This document shows positions 1 to 7,576 of a DNA stretch of 15,812 nt, piece after piece (the stretch's first letter is position 1; each line of letters begins with the position of its first letter). Both the position numbers and the translations under genes were made by a program. The stretch lies in NCBI GenBank assembly GCA_003521815.1, contig DPHE01000003.1, positions 1,997 through 17,808 of the forward strand, in the 5' to 3' direction. The notes beneath the pieces are model-generated. The model made no database searches and had not been told where the DNA came from. It saw nothing but the letters and a program-made list of their open reading frames with translations. This DNA is from Colwellia sp. (GTDB lineage Bacteria > Pseudomonadota > Gammaproteobacteria > Enterobacterales > Alteromonadaceae).

Positions 1-363
1 CTTGCTGCTCGTGGCGCTTTCCGTCAATCAATTCCAAAAGCTGGTGCTCAGTTAATTGAACCTATCATGAAAGTTGATGTGTTTACGCCTGATGATCACG
101 TTGGTGATGTTATTGGTGATTTAAACCGTCGTCGTGGCATGATCGGTGGTCAAGACGCGGGCGTTTCTGGTGTTCGTATTAAAGCTGACGTACCTCTTTC
201 AGAAATGTTCGGTTACATCGGATCGTTACGTACAATGACATCAGGTCGTGGTCAATTCTCAATGGAATTCTCTCACTACTTACCTTGTCCTAACAACGTA
301 GCTGAAGAAGTAATTGCTGAAGCTAAAGCGGCAAAAGCAGCTAAAGAAGCTGCTAGAAAATAA
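1..363 (+). CDS. fusA: Elongation factor G, C-terminal part (5' end outside window)
   Basis: The reading frame is open from base 1 and encodes the last 120 residues of the ribosomal translocase EF-G, which moves tRNAs and mRNA by GTP hydrolysis. The fragment covers the end of domain IV and all of domain V. Visible EF-G hallmarks are IEPIMKVDV, GDVIGDLNRRRGMI, ADVPLSEMFGYIGSLR and the TSGRGQFSMEF stretch. The protein ends in a Lys/Ala-rich tail (AEAKAAKAAKEAARK) that is longer than the E. coli FusA end. The gene is followed at once by a terminator and not by tuf, so it is probably not the str-operon copy. I infer that it is the second EF-G paralogue (fusA2/fusB) found in Alteromonadales. The identity as EF-G is very secure; the paralogue assignment is only likely. 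Confidence 0.95.
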   Translation, partial: LAARGAFRQSIPKAGAQLIEPIMKVDVFTPDDHVGDVIGDLNRRRGMIGGQDAGVSGVRIKADVPLSEMFGYIGSLRTMTSGRGQFSMEFSHYLPCPNNVAEEVIAEAKAAKAAKEAARK

Positions 364-397
364 TTGACCTTTCTCTTTAAAGAAAAACGTTAATGTT

Positions 398-423
398 AAA
401 GCCCACTTCGGTGGGCTTTTTTG
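398..423 (+). terminator. Intrinsic terminator of the EF-G gene
   Basis: AAAGCCCAC, a TTCG tetraloop and GTGGGCTTT form a perfect 9-bp stem at 398-419, continued by a T run to 422. It lies 35 bases after the EF-G stop codon, in the correct orientation for that transcript. Confidence 0.95.
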
Positions 424-462
424 TGTCAGAATTTTATAGAACTATTACTTTTCAGACAGATC

Positions 463-493
463 AAAAAAGGCTGATAATTTCTTATCAGCCTTT
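463..493 (-). terminator. Intrinsic terminator of purD
   Basis: A perfect 12-bp stem, AAAGGCTGATAA (466-477) against TTATCAGCCTTT (482-493), has a 4-base loop. On the minus strand it is followed by a run of six T. It lies about 40 bases after the purD stop and stands back to back with the EF-G terminator, closing the two convergent genes. Confidence 0.92.
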
Positions 494-533
494 AATATAA
501 AATAATTATTACAATTATTTCATTTCAAAGTGA

Positions 534-1826
534 TTAACTCTTTTGTTCTCGCTCAATCGCACGATAAGCGATATCAGTTCTAAATTCAACACCCTGCCAT
601 GAGATTTGATTTAACAACTCATAAGCAAGCTTTTGAGCTTCAGTAACCGTATTACCTAATGCAGTAGCGCATAATACACGACCGCCGTTAGTTGTGACTT
701 CACCTTGTGCGTTTAACTTGGTACCCGCATGAAAGGTTTTAGCTGATATATTTGTGTTGGTATCAAGACCTGAAATCACATCACCTTTAGGGTAGTTTGC
801 AGGATAACCTTGCGCAGCGAGAACAACACCTACTGCAGGGCGGCTATCAAACTCGATAGTTGCTTTATCTAGCTCGCCACGTGTAGCAGCTAAACAAAGC
901 TCAACGATATCTGATTGTAAACGCATCATAATAGGTTGAGTTTCAGGGTCACCAAAACGACAATTATATTCAATGACATTCGGTGTACCGTCAGCAGCAA
1001 TCATTAATCCTGCATATAAAAAGCCACTATAAGGAGCGCCTTCATTTGCCATCCCTTCAACAGTTGGCATAATCACTTCGTTCATAATACGATCATGAAT
1101 TTCAGGTGTGACTACAGGTGCCGGCGAATAAGCGCCCATACCACCCGTATTAGGACCTAAATCACCATTCAAGGCACGTTTATGATCTTGACTAGTTGCC
1201 ATAGGTAAAACGTTCTTACCATCAACCATCACGATAAAACTTGCTTCTTCACCCTCAAGAAACTCTTCAATAACGACACGATGTCCGGCATCGCCAAAAG
1301 CATTACCTGCTAGCATGTCTGTAATAGCATCTTCTGCTTCACGTAATGTAAGTGCAACAATAACGCCCTTACCTGCTGCTAAGCCATCTGCTTTAACAAC
1401 AATTGGGGCTCCCTGTTCACGAACATAAGCAAGTGCTGGTTCAACTTCAGTGAATTTTTCATAGCTTCCTGAAGGGATTTTATTACGTTCTAAAAAGTCT
1501 TTAGTAAACGATTTTGAACCTTCAAGCTGGGCAGCTTTAGCACTGGGGCCAAAAATAGCTAAACCTTGCGCTTGAAAAGCATCAACAACACCATCAACAA
1601 GTGGTTGTTCTGGACCAACGATAGTTAACGTAATCTCTTCACTTTGGGCAAAGGCAACTAGCGCATCATTATCGCTAACATCTATAGCGACATTTTCTAA
1701 CTTGTTCTCTGTTTCAGTACCAGCATTACCCGGTGCTACAAATACTTTAGTAACTTGACTAGACTGAGCCGCTTTCCACGCCAAGGCATGCTCACGACCA
1801 CCTGATCCTATAACTAAAACTTTCAT
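534..1826 (-). CDS. purD: Phosphoribosylamine-glycine ligase (GARS)
   Basis: This cytosolic enzyme joins glycine to 5-phosphoribosylamine using ATP, the second step of de novo purine synthesis. At 430 residues it has the normal length of monofunctional bacterial PurD. The N-terminal domain opens with MKVLVIGSGGREHALAWK. The ATP-grasp region carries PIVVKADGLAAGKGVIVA (141-158) and VVIEEFLEGEEAS (184-196). The substrate and metal segments are TSQDHKRALNGDLGPNTGGMGAYSP (211-235, the PurD signature) and NVIEYNCRFGDPETQP (283-298). The ATG is preceded by an AGGAAA ribosome site about 6 bases away. It lies 83 bases downstream of a methyltransferase gene on the same strand and is probably read from that transcript or from purH, with its own terminator after it. 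Confidence 0.97.
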   Translation of the reverse strand: MKVLVIGSGGREHALAWKAAQSSQVTKVFVAPGNAGTETENKLENVAIDVSDNDALVAFAQSEEITLTIVGPEQPLVDGVVDAFQAQGLAIFGPSAKAAQLEGSKSFTKDFLERNKIPSGSYEKFTEVEPALAYVREQGAPIVVKADGLAAGKGVIVALTLREAEDAITDMLAGNAFGDAGHRVVIEEFLEGEEASFIVMVDGKNVLPMATSQDHKRALNGDLGPNTGGMGAYSPAPVVTPEIHDRIMNEVIMPTVEGMANEGAPYSGFLYAGLMIAADGTPNVIEYNCRFGDPETQPIMMRLQSDIVELCLAATRGELDKATIEFDSRPAVGVVLAAQGYPANYPKGDVISGLDTNTNISAKTFHAGTKLNAQGEVTTNGGRVLCATALGNTVTEAQKLAYELLNQISWQGVEFRTDIAYRAIEREQKS

Positions 1827-1909
1827 TTATATTTCCTATTAATCTTTTTGTTTACTATTTACTTACCAGCTATAAAGCACGTTATTCTCGTTATATTTTA
1901 GCTGGAAAG

Positions 1910-2794
1910 CTATTGTTTATTTTGCTTTTTAAAGTCGCTAAAACCAGTGTTTTCAGGTTTTACAAACTTTAACGTCATACGATCGCTTTCGCCAATCGCT
2001 AAATATTTTGCTTTATCTGTTTCGCCTAAACGCAATACTGGCGGTAATGTCCACACACCTTTAGGGTACTGTGCCATATCTTTAGCGTTCGCATTTATTT
2101 CACTTGCGCCCTCAAAACGAAAACCTGCGGCTTTTGCTTGCTTAATGGTGTTGGCTTCTGAAACATAACCTTTCGCTTTTTCAGGCGATACGCCAGGAGG
2201 TAATCTATGCTCAACGATACCGAGTACGCCACCAGGTTTAAGGGCGTTAAAAGCATCTATAAATACTTGCTCAACGCCAGCGTCTTTCCAATTATGTAAA
2301 TTACGGAAAGTTAACACCAGATCAGCGGTGCCTTGTGGCGCTAATACGCTTTGCTTACGCGGTACAAAATCAGTCAAAACAACTTCGTTGAAAATGATAT
2401 TCGAAGCAAGTTTTTTTTCTAACTTTTTACGTGAATTAGAATAATAGTTATCTTCACCGGTATCAGGGTAATGAGCACCATATAGTTTGCCACTGCCTTT
2501 TAAAGCAGGAGCAAGAATTTCTGTATACCAACCACCACCGGGTGTTATTTCAACCACAGTCATCTCTGGGGTAAAACCAAAAAAATTTAATGTTTCAATT
2601 GGATGGCGATATTGATCTCTTGCTTTATGTTTAGCTGAACGATGTTCACCTAACACAGATTGCTCAAGCGCTTTACTGCTATGAACATGATGGTCATGAG
2701 CATAAAGATTCACGCTAGCCAATGCATTAAAGCTAAGCGTTAAAGCGACTATTGTTGACGTAATTAACGACTGTAAACTTTTTAATTTGGTCAT
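1910..2794 (-). CDS. Exported class I SAM-dependent methyltransferase-like protein (COG4798 type)
   Basis: This 294-residue protein has an N-terminal signal peptide: basic MTKLK, a hydrophobic core at about 8-22, and a likely cleavage after NALA (27). A histidine-rich stretch, HDHHVH (33-38), follows. The remainder is a Rossmann-type methyltransferase with motif I at VVEITPGGGWYTEILAP (80-96), an acidic residue after the second strand, LVLTFRNLHNW in the middle and LKPGGVLGIVEHR at motif post-II. The VVEI-PGGGWYTEILAP pattern is characteristic of the predicted methyltransferase family COG4798, many of whose members have signal peptides; the substrate is unknown. It sits between purH and purD on the same strand. 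A TGGAAA ribosome site precedes the ATG. I am confident of fold and export signal, not of activity. Confidence 0.82.
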   Translation of the reverse strand: MTKLKSLQSLITSTIVALTLSFNALASVNLYAHDHHVHSSKALEQSVLGEHRSAKHKARDQYRHPIETLNFFGFTPEMTVVEITPGGGWYTEILAPALKGSGKLYGAHYPDTGEDNYYSNSRKKLEKKLASNIIFNEVVLTDFVPRKQSVLAPQGTADLVLTFRNLHNWKDAGVEQVFIDAFNALKPGGVLGIVEHRLPPGVSPEKAKGYVSEANTIKQAKAAGFRFEGASEINANAKDMAQYPKGVWTLPPVLRLGETDKAKYLAIGESDRMTLKFVKPENTGFSDFKKQNKQ

Positions 2795-2835
2795 AATATT
2801 TCCATTAACTGTTTAGTCTGATTAAAAGACCACTA

Positions 2836-2844
2836 GTTATAACA
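2836..2844 (-). promoter_or_regulatory. Possible extended -10 promoter of the methyltransferase gene
   Basis: Read on the minus strand this is TGTTATAAC, an extended -10 element, about 42 bases before the methyltransferase ATG. The -35 region at 17-bp spacing is poor. It would give the methyltransferase, and perhaps purD, a start separate from purH. This is inferred from the motif alone. Confidence 0.35.
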
Positions 2845-2858
2845 GATTTCAAATAAAC

Positions 2859-2904
2859 AAGCAGTGTTGACTTTGTTACATGAAATGAACAACCAACACT
2901 GCTT
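2859..2904. repeat. Inverted repeat, terminator-like, between purH and the methyltransferase gene
   Basis: AAGCAGTGTTG (2859-2869) and CAACACTGCTT (2894-2904) form a perfect 11-bp stem with a 24-base loop. On the plus strand the stem is followed by six T. On the minus strand it is followed by the T-rich TTGTTTATTT, so it could act as a second, bidirectional stop for purH transcripts. No plus-strand gene lies upstream, and its real role is open. Confidence 0.5.
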
Positions 2905-2944
2905 TTTTACATTTATCTAGCTTACCTTAATGAAGTTCCTTTAA

Positions 2945-3029
2945 GCTGATTGGTTCAATTTACAGAAAAAAGCACGGAACTGACGCTAGTCAGTGAGTAC
3001 TTTTGACGCATGAAATTGAACTTAGCAGC
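2945..3029 (-). terminator. Nested palindromic terminator downstream of purH
   Basis: On the minus strand AAAAGTAC (3004-2997) pairs with GTGCTTTT (2975-2968) using one G-U pair. Inside it ACTGAC and GTCAGT (2979-2984/2989-2994) pair around a 4-base loop, and T residues follow the stem to 2966. This is a good intrinsic terminator for purH, which ends 40 bases earlier. Around it lies a further perfect 9-bp pair, GTTCAATTT (2953-2961) with AAATTGAAC (3013-3021), and a GCTG/CAGC pair at the edges. The symmetry therefore extends over about 85 bp, more than a terminator needs. Confidence 0.75.
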
Positions 3030-3043
3030 GACAAGGAGCAATA

Positions 3044-4645
3044 TTAATGGCGGAAGTGACGCATACCTGTGAACACCATCGCAATGTTATTCTCGTCTGC
3101 AGCAGCAATAACTTCATCATCACGCATAGAACCACCCGGTTGAATTACCGCAGTAATACCCGCTTCAGCAGCAGCGTCTAAACCATCACGAAATGGGAAG
3201 AATGCATCAGATGCCATTACTGAACCTTTCACTTCAAGGTTTTCATCAGCAGCTTTAATACCGGCAACTTTAGCTGAATAAACACGACTCATTTGGCCTG
3301 CGCCAACACCAATAGTTGAACTATTTTTAACGTAAACAATCGCGTTAGATTTAACAAATTTTGCTACTTTCCAGCAAAACTGTAAATCACGCATTTCGTT
3401 ATCGGTCGGTTGGCGTTTAGTCACAACTTTTAGATCGTCACTTGTTACGCTACCGTGATCGGTATCTTGTACTAATAAACCGCCATTAACACGTTTAAGA
3501 TTAAAACCTGTTGATTTAGTGTCCCACTGACCACATTCTAATAAACGAAGGTTAGCCTTAGTCGCAACAACTTTTGCAGCAGCATCAGAAACGCTTGGCG
3601 CAATAATTACTTCAACAAATTGACGAGAAACAATCGCTTCTGCCGTCTCTGCATCTAACTCACGGTTAAAGGCAATAATGCCTCCAAAAGCAGACGTTGG
3701 GTCAGTTTTATAAGCACCTTCATAAGCCGCTAAAATATTATCACCAATTGCAACACCACATGGGTTAGCATGCTTAACGATAACACAGGCTGGTTCGTCA
3801 AATTCTTTAACACATTCTAACGCCGCATCAGTATCTGCGATGTTGTTATAAGATAATGCTTTACCTTGTAATTGAGTCGCAGTAGAAACTGATGCTTCTT
3901 CAGGATTTGCTTCTTTGTAAAAAGCGGCATCTTGATGTGAATTTTCACCGTAACGTAAGTCTTGAGTTTTAATAAACTGGCTATTAAAAGTACGTGGAAA
4001 CTTAGCTTTATTGTCAAAAGACGCTTTCGATTCTGTATCGCCGTACGCTGGTAACATTTTACCAAAATAATTAGCAATCATACCGTCATAGCTTGCTGTA
4101 TGTTCGTAAGCAGTAATTGCTAAATCAAAACGCGTTTGATAGGTTAAAGAATCATTGTTGTTATCTAATTCAATTAATACACGATCGTAATCGCTCGCAT
4201 TAACAACAATAGTCACGTCTTTATGGTTCTTAGCCGCAGCACGAACCATTGTTGGACCACCAATATCAATATTTTCAATGGCATTTTCTAAGGTACAGCT
4301 TTCATCGCTAACCGCATTAGCAAATGGGTACAAGTTAACCACAACCATATCAATTGCGCTGATATCGTTGTCTGCCATTACTGCTTCGTCCATACCACGG
4401 CGCGCTAAAATTCCGCCGTGTACTTTAGGGTGCAATGTTTTAACACGACCATCCATAATTTCTGGGTGACCTGTGTAATCAGATACTTCAGTTACTTTGA
4501 TGCCATTTTCAGCTAATAGTTTTGCTGTGCCGCCAGTAGAAAGAAGATCAACACCTTTCTCACTTAAGCGACGAGCAAATTCAACGATACCGGCTTTGTC
4601 AGAAACACTTAACAGTGCGCGTTTAATTGGACGTGGAGTATCCAT
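3044..4645 (-). CDS. purH: Bifunctional AICAR transformylase / IMP cyclohydrolase
   Basis: PurH catalyses the last two steps of de novo IMP synthesis: formylation of AICAR with 10-formyl-THF, then ring closure. The 533 residues match the usual length. The N-terminal MGS-like cyclohydrolase domain (about 1-195) contains LLSVSDKAGIVEFARRL, STGGTAKLL and MDGRVKTLHPKVHGGIL (64-80). The transformylase domain holds RYGENSHQ (231-238) and the catalytic Lys-His in KHANPCG (291-297), then AFGGIIAFNRE and the C-terminal QPGGSMRDDEVI. It is transcribed toward purD as in the E. coli purHD pair, but here a palindromic terminator and a methyltransferase gene lie between them. The only ribosome-site-like AAGG lies about 12 bases before the ATG, which is rather far. 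I saw no clear PurR-type operator in the 124 bases upstream. Confidence 0.98.
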   Translation of the reverse strand: MDTPRPIKRALLSVSDKAGIVEFARRLSEKGVDLLSTGGTAKLLAENGIKVTEVSDYTGHPEIMDGRVKTLHPKVHGGILARRGMDEAVMADNDISAIDMVVVNLYPFANAVSDESCTLENAIENIDIGGPTMVRAAAKNHKDVTIVVNASDYDRVLIELDNNNDSLTYQTRFDLAITAYEHTASYDGMIANYFGKMLPAYGDTESKASFDNKAKFPRTFNSQFIKTQDLRYGENSHQDAAFYKEANPEEASVSTATQLQGKALSYNNIADTDAALECVKEFDEPACVIVKHANPCGVAIGDNILAAYEGAYKTDPTSAFGGIIAFNRELDAETAEAIVSRQFVEVIIAPSVSDAAAKVVATKANLRLLECGQWDTKSTGFNLKRVNGGLLVQDTDHGSVTSDDLKVVTKRQPTDNEMRDLQFCWKVAKFVKSNAIVYVKNSSTIGVGAGQMSRVYSAKVAGIKAADENLEVKGSVMASDAFFPFRDGLDAAAEAGITAVIQPGGSMRDDEVIAAADENNIAMVFTGMRHFRH

Positions 4646-4730
4646 TTTGTATATATACCTTTTAATAAATTTAACTATTCATTTTTACGCTAAACAGCTA
4701 ATTGAATAAATATTTAGATTGGTTTAAAGA

Positions 4731-4753
4731 CAAAAAGCACCCGAGGGTGCTTT
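4731..4753 (-). terminator. Intrinsic terminator of the dusB-fis operon
   Basis: AAAGCACC (4734-4741) and GGTGCTTT (4746-4753) form an 8-bp stem with a 4-base loop. It is followed on the minus strand by a run of five T and sits 16 bases after the fis stop codon. Confidence 0.92.
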
Positions 4754-4769
4754 AAAAATAATTGGTATT

Positions 4770-5057
4770 CTAGTTCATGCCATATTTTTTTAATTTCTTA
4801 CGTAATGTACCACGATTGATACCTAGTAAGTTCGCAGCTCTTGTTTGATTACCGCGCGTATACATCATAACTTCTTCTAACATTGGCGCTTCAATTTCGC
4901 TTAATACAAGGTCATACATATCATCAACGTCGTTACCATTTAACTGCTTTAAGTAGTTATTGATAGCTATTTTAGCTTGTGTACGCAATGGAGACGTTTT
5001 AGTTTGCGTTTGAATATCACCAGTGATGAATGGAGAAGAAATATTTTGTTCGAACAT
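4770..5057 (-). CDS. fis: Nucleoid protein and transcription regulator Fis
   Basis: Fis is a small homodimeric DNA-bending protein that activates rRNA promoters and helps shape the nucleoid in fast growth. The C-terminal helix-turn-helix YTRGNQTRAANLLGINRGTL, then RKKLKKYGMN to the end, is nearly identical to the E. coli protein. The dimer helices are ending in LNGNDVDDMYDLVLSEIEAP. The open frame extends to a TTG at 5066, but I place the start at the ATG at 5057. That gives MFEQN..., matching the MFEQ start of other Fis proteins, and a length of 95 residues against 98 in E. coli. It lies 47 bases downstream of dusB on the same strand, the conserved dusB-fis operon, and is followed by a clean terminator. 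Confidence 0.97.
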   Translation of the reverse strand: MFEQNISSPFITGDIQTQTKTSPLRTQAKIAINNYLKQLNGNDVDDMYDLVLSEIEAPMLEEVMMYTRGNQTRAANLLGINRGTLRKKLKKYGMN

Positions 5058-5104
5058 AATGCACAACTCTTTCTATTAATATAAATAAACCAATCAACTG
5101 TTCG

Positions 5105-6112
5105 TTAGTGAACGAGTTGATCAAAACAAAGATTTAACATCTCAAGCTGTTCGCTTGTTGACGATAAACCATTAAAAGTAGCTCTAAAATCTTTGCCCTG
5201 GTCACCCGCAAAATACGGTGTAAATCCTTCGCCTAATAAAGCAAAAGAATGTATATACCAAGACACATGTTTACGAGCGATTCTCACGCCCATGAAGTCA
5301 CCATAAAACTGATGTAATTCCTTTACGTGCCCAAGTAATATTGAACGTACCTCATTCACTGAGGGAGCAGACATTTGGGTTCCTGTTTTCAAAAAATGAT
5401 TTATTTCTCGAAAAATCCAAGGTCGCCCTTGGGCACCTCGGCCGATCATAATAGCATCAGCTCCGGTATAGCTTAATACTTGCTCAGCTTTTTCTACCGA
5501 GGTGATATCGCCATTTGCTACAACCGGAATTGAAACAGCTTGTTTAATCGCTTTAATCGTGTCGTATTCCGCATAACCTTTATAAAAGTCATTACGGGTT
5601 CGACCATGTACTGCAAGCGAAGCAATACCGTTATCTTCAGCAATTCTCGCTATTTCAATACCATTACGGCTGTTTTCACACCAACCGGTGCGAATTTTTA
5701 AAGTCACCGGAATACTCACCGAATTCACCACAGCTTTCACTATTTGTTCAACCTGTGCGGGATCCCTTAATAGAGCAGAGCCCGCTAACTTTTTATTTAC
5801 CTTTTTTGCTGGGCAGCCCATATTGATATCAATAATTTGCGCGCCATTGTTAGCATTAATTTTCGCCGCAAAAGCTAACTCATCAGGACAACTTCCCGCA
5901 ATTTGTACACTGCGAATTCCTGCATCATCACTGTGAAGCATTCTTAATTTAGACTTTTCGGTATGCCATACCTTTGGGTTTGACGACACCATTTCTGATA
6001 CCGCTAAACCTGCACCTAGTCGACAACATAATTCTCGAAAAGGTTGATCGGTAATTCCAGCCATTGGGGCCAGAAAAACGTTACTGTCAAATTGATACGA
6101 ACCTATCTTCAC
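5105..6112 (-). CDS. dusB: tRNA-dihydrouridine synthase B
   Basis: DusB is an FMN enzyme that reduces specific uridines in the tRNA D-loop using NADPH. The TIM-barrel starts with NVFLAPMAGITDQPFRELC (11-29). The catalytic cysteine is C100 in INMGCPAKKV. LKIRTGW, AVHGRTR, VVANGDI and IGRGAQGRPWIF mark the FMN-phosphate and tRNA-binding strands. The length is 335 residues, against about 321 for E. coli. The first usable start is a GTG at 6112: an in-frame stop (TGA) lies a few codons upstream with no ATG between, and the ribosome site is weak. Being first gene in the dusB-fis operon, it shares the growth-phase control of fis. Confidence 0.96.
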   Translation of the reverse strand: MKIGSYQFDSNVFLAPMAGITDQPFRELCCRLGAGLAVSEMVSSNPKVWHTEKSKLRMLHSDDAGIRSVQIAGSCPDELAFAAKINANNGAQIIDINMGCPAKKVNKKLAGSALLRDPAQVEQIVKAVVNSVSIPVTLKIRTGWCENSRNGIEIARIAEDNGIASLAVHGRTRNDFYKGYAEYDTIKAIKQAVSIPVVANGDITSVEKAEQVLSYTGADAIMIGRGAQGRPWIFREINHFLKTGTQMSAPSVNEVRSILLGHVKELHQFYGDFMGVRIARKHVSWYIHSFALLGEGFTPYFAGDQGKDFRATFNGLSSTSEQLEMLNLCFDQLVH

Positions 6113-6150
6113 GCTGACTACTTTTTGAGCTACTCTTCAAAAGGGCGCTA

Positions 6151-6178
6151 AGTTTACGTGTTTTTTTGTTCATTGAAA
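6151..6178 (-). promoter_or_regulatory. Possible dusB-fis promoter with GC-rich discriminator
   Basis: On the minus strand TTTCAA (6178-6173) and TAAACT (6156-6151) are 16 bp apart. They are followed by a GC-rich stretch, AGCGCCC (6149-6143). A GC-rich discriminator after the -10 box is known for the stringently controlled fis promoter in enterobacteria. Both hexamers match the consensus only moderately, so this is a suggestion. Confidence 0.3.
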
Positions 6179-6412
6179 AGCATAGAATTTAAACAAAAGT
6201 TGTTTTTTAATGGGTTTTTAATATTGACTTTTACTAAAGCATTAATGTGGGCGTTTTTTATACGATTGATTAGCCAATTAAACCTAATTTTTACACTTTA
6301 TAAATAGAATAATGAGCGCGAGGCACTAGTCTATGGTAAATGGCTATTGTTTGGCTTGTAATTGAAAACGAAAAATTTAAGTGCATTGCCATCATAGTGT
6401 AGACATTTTGAT

Positions 6413-6445
6413 AAAAAAAATGGTACACCCATCAGGTGTACCATT
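6413..6445 (-). terminator. Intrinsic terminator of prmA
   Basis: AATGGTACACC (6419-6429) and GGTGTACCATT (6435-6445) form a perfect 11-bp stem with a 5-base loop. It is followed on the minus strand by an unbroken run of eight T, and lies about 50 bases after the prmA stop. Confidence 0.94.
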
Positions 6446-6496
6446 GATCAAACTGTATTGGTTGATTAAACAAAATAACAAGATTGAATGCCTAGG

Positions 6497-7384
6497 TTAA
6501 CTCGGTTTTTTTTGTCCGTTAAGACGAACCCATTCTTCTTGCACTGTAACAGGTGCCATATCACACCATTGCCCGTAAATAGCTTGTAAGCTTTGTGCTT
6601 GTTCTTCTAAGACACCTGATAAGGCAAGCAAACCTTGATCACCAACAAATTCAATAATAGTAGGCGCTAATTCACGTAATGGCCCTGCTAAAATATTCGC
6701 TACTACGATATCTGCTTTTAATGTCGGTTGATCTTTTGGTAAATAAAGCGCAAGTCTGTCATCAACATTGTTACGTTTAGCATTAGCAAGGCTTGCTTGT
6801 AATGCTTGCGGGTCGATATCAATACCAATGACTTTTTTAGCGCCTAATTTTAATGCCGCCAAAGACAAAATACCGGAACCACAACCAAAATCTACTACGA
6901 CTTTATCTTGTAAATCCAAACCATCAAGCCAAGTTAAACATAACGCGGTCGTTGGATGTGTGCCTGTGCCAAATGCTAAACCGGGATCAAGCATAACGTT
7001 TACTGCTTCAGGCTCTGGTACATCACACCAGCTAGGACAAATCCATAAGCGCTCACCAAACTTCATTGGGTGGAAATTATCCATCCATTCACGTTCCCAA
7101 TCTTTATCTTCTAGTTGTTCAAGTTTATACCGCATCGCCGCCTTATCGGGATGAATACCTTGCAAATAACTAATCACTTCATCCATATCATGACTGGCAT
7201 CAAACAAGCCCATTACCACGGTATTTGACCAGTAAATGACTTCATCACCTGGTAACGGTTCATATATCGGCGTGTCTTTTGCGTCAATAAAGGTGACCGC
7301 TTGCGAGCCACAAGCAACAAGCCAATCACTGTATTTTTCCGCCGTTTCTTCATTGGCGCTTAATCTAAGTTGTATCCAAGGCAT
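6497..7384 (-). CDS. prmA: Ribosomal protein L11 methyltransferase
   Basis: PrmA trimethylates several amino groups of ribosomal protein L11 using SAM. The N-terminal L11-binding domain starts MPWIQLRLS and contains DTPIYEPLPGD. The methyltransferase domain has the family motif LDPGLAFGTGTHPTT, then motif I VVDFGCGSGILSLAAL, GIDIDPQAL, and the catalytic-loop motif VVANILAGPLREL. The open frame could begin at 7477. I chose the ATG at 7384 because it gives the standard MPWIQL start, a 295-residue protein close to E. coli's 293, and a GGA ribosome site 8 bases before. The extra upstream codons run through a long palindrome that is clearly non-coding. The gene has its own strong terminator and appears to be a single-gene unit. 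Confidence 0.96.
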   Translation of the reverse strand: MPWIQLRLSANEETAEKYSDWLVACGSQAVTFIDAKDTPIYEPLPGDEVIYWSNTVVMGLFDASHDMDEVISYLQGIHPDKAAMRYKLEQLEDKDWEREWMDNFHPMKFGERLWICPSWCDVPEPEAVNVMLDPGLAFGTGTHPTTALCLTWLDGLDLQDKVVVDFGCGSGILSLAALKLGAKKVIGIDIDPQALQASLANAKRNNVDDRLALYLPKDQPTLKADIVVANILAGPLRELAPTIIEFVGDQGLLALSGVLEEQAQSLQAIYGQWCDMAPVTVQEEWVRLNGQKKPS

Positions 7385-7416
7385 TTCAGTATTCCAATAA
7401 TAAGTGTTCTTGCTTT

Positions 7417-7491
7417 TATACCCGCTCCACTTGAAAGTGCTCGTTTCAGTATGTTTGAGCGATTCATGCATCTTCAAGTGGAGCGGGTATA
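7417..7491. repeat. 75-bp palindromic element with 19-bp perfect arms in the prmA leader
   Basis: TATACCCGCTCCACTTGAA (7417-7435) is matched exactly by its reverse complement at 7473-7491, with a 37-base centre. The element lies 33 bases upstream of the prmA start and 85 bases before the divergent rraA start, so it would be in the prmA mRNA leader if transcription starts beyond it. A related, partly degenerate copy lies at 8124-8159, which suggests a dispersed intergenic repeat. No transposase gene is nearby. Confidence 0.85.
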
Positions 7492-7576
7492 TGTTAACAA
7501 TAGATATTTACAATGAGAGTTTATCATTCATTGGTGATAGAGTTACCACAAATTCACACAATACTGAGTAAACTCC

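Larger units (their letters stand above)
6113..6496. other. 384-bp AT-rich spacer between divergent-side dusB start and prmA end
   Basis: This stretch holds the 5' control region of dusB-fis at its left end and the prmA terminator at its right end. In between it is very AT-rich with A/T runs, such as might hold Fis or other nucleoid-protein sites, but no motif clear enough to place. A 36-codon minus-strand frame starting at 6395 has no ribosome site and I do not regard it as a gene. Confidence 0.6.

Noticed and set aside
1866..1905. CCAGCTA/TAGCTGG hairpin between the methyltransferase gene and purD
   Set aside because: A 7-bp stem with a long loop and no T run; not a convincing terminator.
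5058..5066. Extension of fis to a TTG start
   Set aside because: The ATG three codons later gives the conserved MFEQ start of Fis.
6284..6395. 36-codon minus-strand frame in the dusB-prmA spacer
   Set aside because: No ribosome site, no promoter and no recognisable protein features in an AT-rich control region.
7385..7477. N-terminal extension of prmA by 31 codons
   Set aside because: These codons run into the palindromic repeat, and the downstream ATG gives the conserved MPWIQL start with a ribosome site.
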